Both the position numbers and the translations under genes were made by a program. DNA of 52,071 nt from Liolophura sinensis (taxonomy: Eukaryota > Mollusca > Polyplacophora > Chitonida > Chitonidae). The first letter of the stretch is position 1. Every line of letters begins with the position of its first letter. Below the pieces are notes generated by a model. It saw nothing but the letters and a program-made list of their open reading frames with translations, did no database searches and had not been told where the DNA came from. Below are positions 50,001 to 52,071 of this stretch, in pieces. The stretch lies in the NCBI RefSeq assembly GCF_032854445.1, contig NC_088301.1, positions 48,977,116-49,029,186 on the forward strand, read 5' to 3'.

Positions 50001-51016
50001 GCATTTTTTTTCTTTTTGTGAACAAACACATGCATCAAGTTTCTTTTTAAGTTTTGTGTATCCATCTCTTGACTGAAATGCAGTTTGGTCACAATTATTA
50101 ATCTACTGGAAGCTGTCAACTAAATTTTTTTTACCATATGAATGGGTGATTTTATTATCTGTGTGAGGTTATTATGTTGAGGAAGTGATGTGCATACAAA
50201 AAACACACTAATACTTCTCTGTGCTGGGTTAGTTTTACTGTTAGAAAATATGTGTTTATATATATTTAATATACTTCATTATTCTCAGTCCTTTTAATTA
50301 TAAGATGAGCGATTGCTTTTGTTTTTTGGGGTTTTTTTAATGACACGTGTACAGGTAAATAAAAAGTTGTACAGTTCATACACAAAAACAAAACTTTTAA
50401 TATGCTGTTTTCTTTTCAAGTTTTATGCACATTTGAATTGTCTAAAAATAAAGCAGTGGCTGTGTGGAACAGTTGTGCCCAAAACAGAGGCAGTTGACTT
50501 ACGTTATTTACTTTCAGTTTGGAAAGAGCGTGACTACATGGCTCGTCATTAGCGATTAGAAAAGATAATACATTACTTACATCCAGTGACATTCAGCTGC
50601 CGTTTTCATGCTCATAATAGGCCCAGAAGAGTTCGCTGGGATCATGTGCTCGATGTATATTTTGCACCTAAGCTTTGAGAATGGTGGCCAAAAATTTCCC
50701 GAACACGACCCGGAAACGCCGTATGTTGGTTGACAGGGAAGCTATTCAGGCTTCACTGTCCGTATGACAGTCAGCTTGGGTATGGTTTATGTACAATCCC
50801 ATGGCCCAACTGGCACAAGCTCAGATGACCTTAAGCTGTGTTCTATGTTAGCCCACGAGGCCACGGAATTGGAGGAAAAGCCAGCTCATCTCCTATATGC
50901 TCTTCCCATTCGATTCAAGCTGGCTTAGGCCCATTAATATTCAATGGCCATATTTGTTTTAATATGTGGTTTGCTGCCTTACTGTGAATGGGTTTTCAGA
51001 ATATGTTGCACAATAT

Positions 51017-51048
51017 TCAGACAGAAATATGTGGGTATTTCTGTCTGA
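51017..51048. repeat. Inverted repeat, 13-bp stem, 6-nt loop
   Basis: TCAGACAGAAATA at 51017-51029 is the perfect reverse complement of TATTTCTGTCTGA at 51036-51048, with loop TGTGGG. Confidence 0.85.
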
Positions 51049-51749
51049 TCACGGTATAAAGGCATAATGCTCACCACGGATAAAATCATTTACATTAAAT
51101 GTGAAGTATATGCAATAAAACATGGAATAAAACATGTATTTCTTAATTCACTTTTGCAACTTCGGATTTTATAGCTTCACCACCTGTGACAAACACACCT
51201 ATACCAATAATTTTTCACTGAATGGGCTCTAAATGTAAGCATATAAGTACAGTCCTGTGTTGATGTAGGCCCTAAATGAGACTGCCTCCAATCATGAGTC
51301 ATTATCATTTATTAATAAATTCAGCACAGCCATTCAAACATAATACTGACCTCTTTAATTATAATATCACTTACATGGGAAATGGACATGAACTTTATAT
51401 TACACATTCTTTTGCATGCTTCTAGAAAAAAAATATACATATATATATATGTGTGTGTGTCTGTATAAATCATGTGCTGCATATTGATAAAAAAAAACAT
51501 TGATGTATAACTGCCTTTGAAGCTATAGCACACAAAAAACATCAATAAAGACTGCATGCATAGGTAAGTAAAGGTACACTCATGAGTTGAAATTAAGCTG
51601 ACAAAGAAAAACTAAAAGGTGTATAAAGGTAGGAACTTTCAACTCATTTATCCTCCTAAAATTTCTTTATCGTGAATATATGCAGGCTCCTATCTTATTG
51701 AATCACGGCTGTATGCAAATATAGTTTGGCTGCACACAAAATTAAAATT

Positions 51750-51781
51750 AGTCCCATTCACAGATAGCTGTGAATGGGACT
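51750..51781. repeat. Inverted repeat, 14-bp stem, 4-nt loop
   Basis: AGTCCCATTCACAG and CTGTGAATGGGACT are perfect reverse complements around loop ATAG. The stem is GC-richer than its surroundings. Confidence 0.9.
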
Positions 51782-52071
51782 TGGTATCTATATTAACACA
51801 AGATGATAAGTAATAAATACTTAATTTTTTCCGTTTTGACAACAGTATTCCTGCCATTCTACCTCTGCCTAGTTCAACGGCTGAATAATTTATGTATAAG
51901 TGATGCATAGGTCGAAATTGGCTATTGCTCAGGATGATCTCTTGATTAGAAGTACAAGTATGCATTACATATAAATATTCCGTATCTTAGAGTACAGTTA
52001 TATAACCTATGGAGTTAGTATTTTATGTTAAATCATAGGTAGGGTACCGTAATTAAAAATGTCTGCAGTTT

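Larger units (their letters stand above)
47065..52071. other. 3' flank, no gene recognised
   Basis: AT-rich sequence without supported coding regions. It contains TATATA microsatellite stretches near 49.05 and 51.44 kb, two long perfect hairpins at 51017-51048 and 51750-51781, and a locally GC-richer, CpG-containing block at about 50.58-50.95 kb. Confidence 0.65.

Overview
This is a eukaryotic genomic window of an animal, very probably a mollusc. It is AT-rich, the coding sequence is split into short exons with canonical GT/AG borders, and two damaged copies of a tRNA-derived SINE with the conserved tail familiar from mollusc genomes are present. The palindromic string ACATGTACATGT recurs throughout, and there are many simple repeats. 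The species cannot be fixed from the sequence alone. There is no operon, phage, CRISPR array or bacterial gene.

One gene dominates, on the + strand: the 3' part of a FERM domain-containing protein 4 gene (FRMD4A/FRMD4B family). The first 19 bases look like the end of a FERM exon (GINYYT, compare GVHYYA in vertebrate FRMD4A). The expected next exon, carrying the WWLG segment, was not found and may lie in the 200-N assembly gap at 5424-5623. Exons then run at 7438-7520 (FERM F3 lobe), 18767-18871 (in-frame 35-residue cassette), 20190-20331 (end of FERM), 22442-22589, 22966-23102 and 23287-23406 (coiled coil and DUF3338/CUPID region), 23618-23770, 24089-24185, 25130-25174 (15-residue micro-exon), 25750-25838, 26462-26590, 27559-29059 (long Ser/Pro/Tyr-rich exon) and 45743-45917 (C-terminal exon with stop). 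A 3'-UTR intron follows, then a UTR exon from 46609 to about 47.06 kb. All junction phases from 7438 to the stop agree with one another. The exception is inside the long exon, where the reading frame must change at least three times (about 28.24-28.30, 28.45-28.49 and 28.97-28.99 kb); this is most simply explained by indel errors in the assembly.

Vertebrate FRMD4A is a scaffold linking cytohesin Arf-GEFs to the Par3 polarity complex at epithelial junctions. The FERM F3 lobe, the coiled coil/DUF3338 region and the low-complexity tail ending near a E-E-M-L-K-W-Y motif follow the order of the vertebrate protein. Several isoform switches are suggested: the F3 cassette, a possible early terminal exon at 20641-20721, a symmetric micro-exon with tandem donors before it, and paired acceptors 7 bases apart at the long exon.

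The remainder is intron or 3' flank: a 1-kb minisatellite (6238-7291), shorter tandem repeats (732-873, 4562-4655, 14176-14462), the two SINEs (4211-4448 and 41251-41440), a dispersed repeat family with an embedded MITE-like element (33181-33300, 40224-40744, 42630-42976, 43673-43779), microsatellites, and two long perfect hairpins near the 3' end. One intronic ORF (35337-35624) with a C-terminal hydrophobic segment is unexplained. I see no convincing second protein-coding gene.
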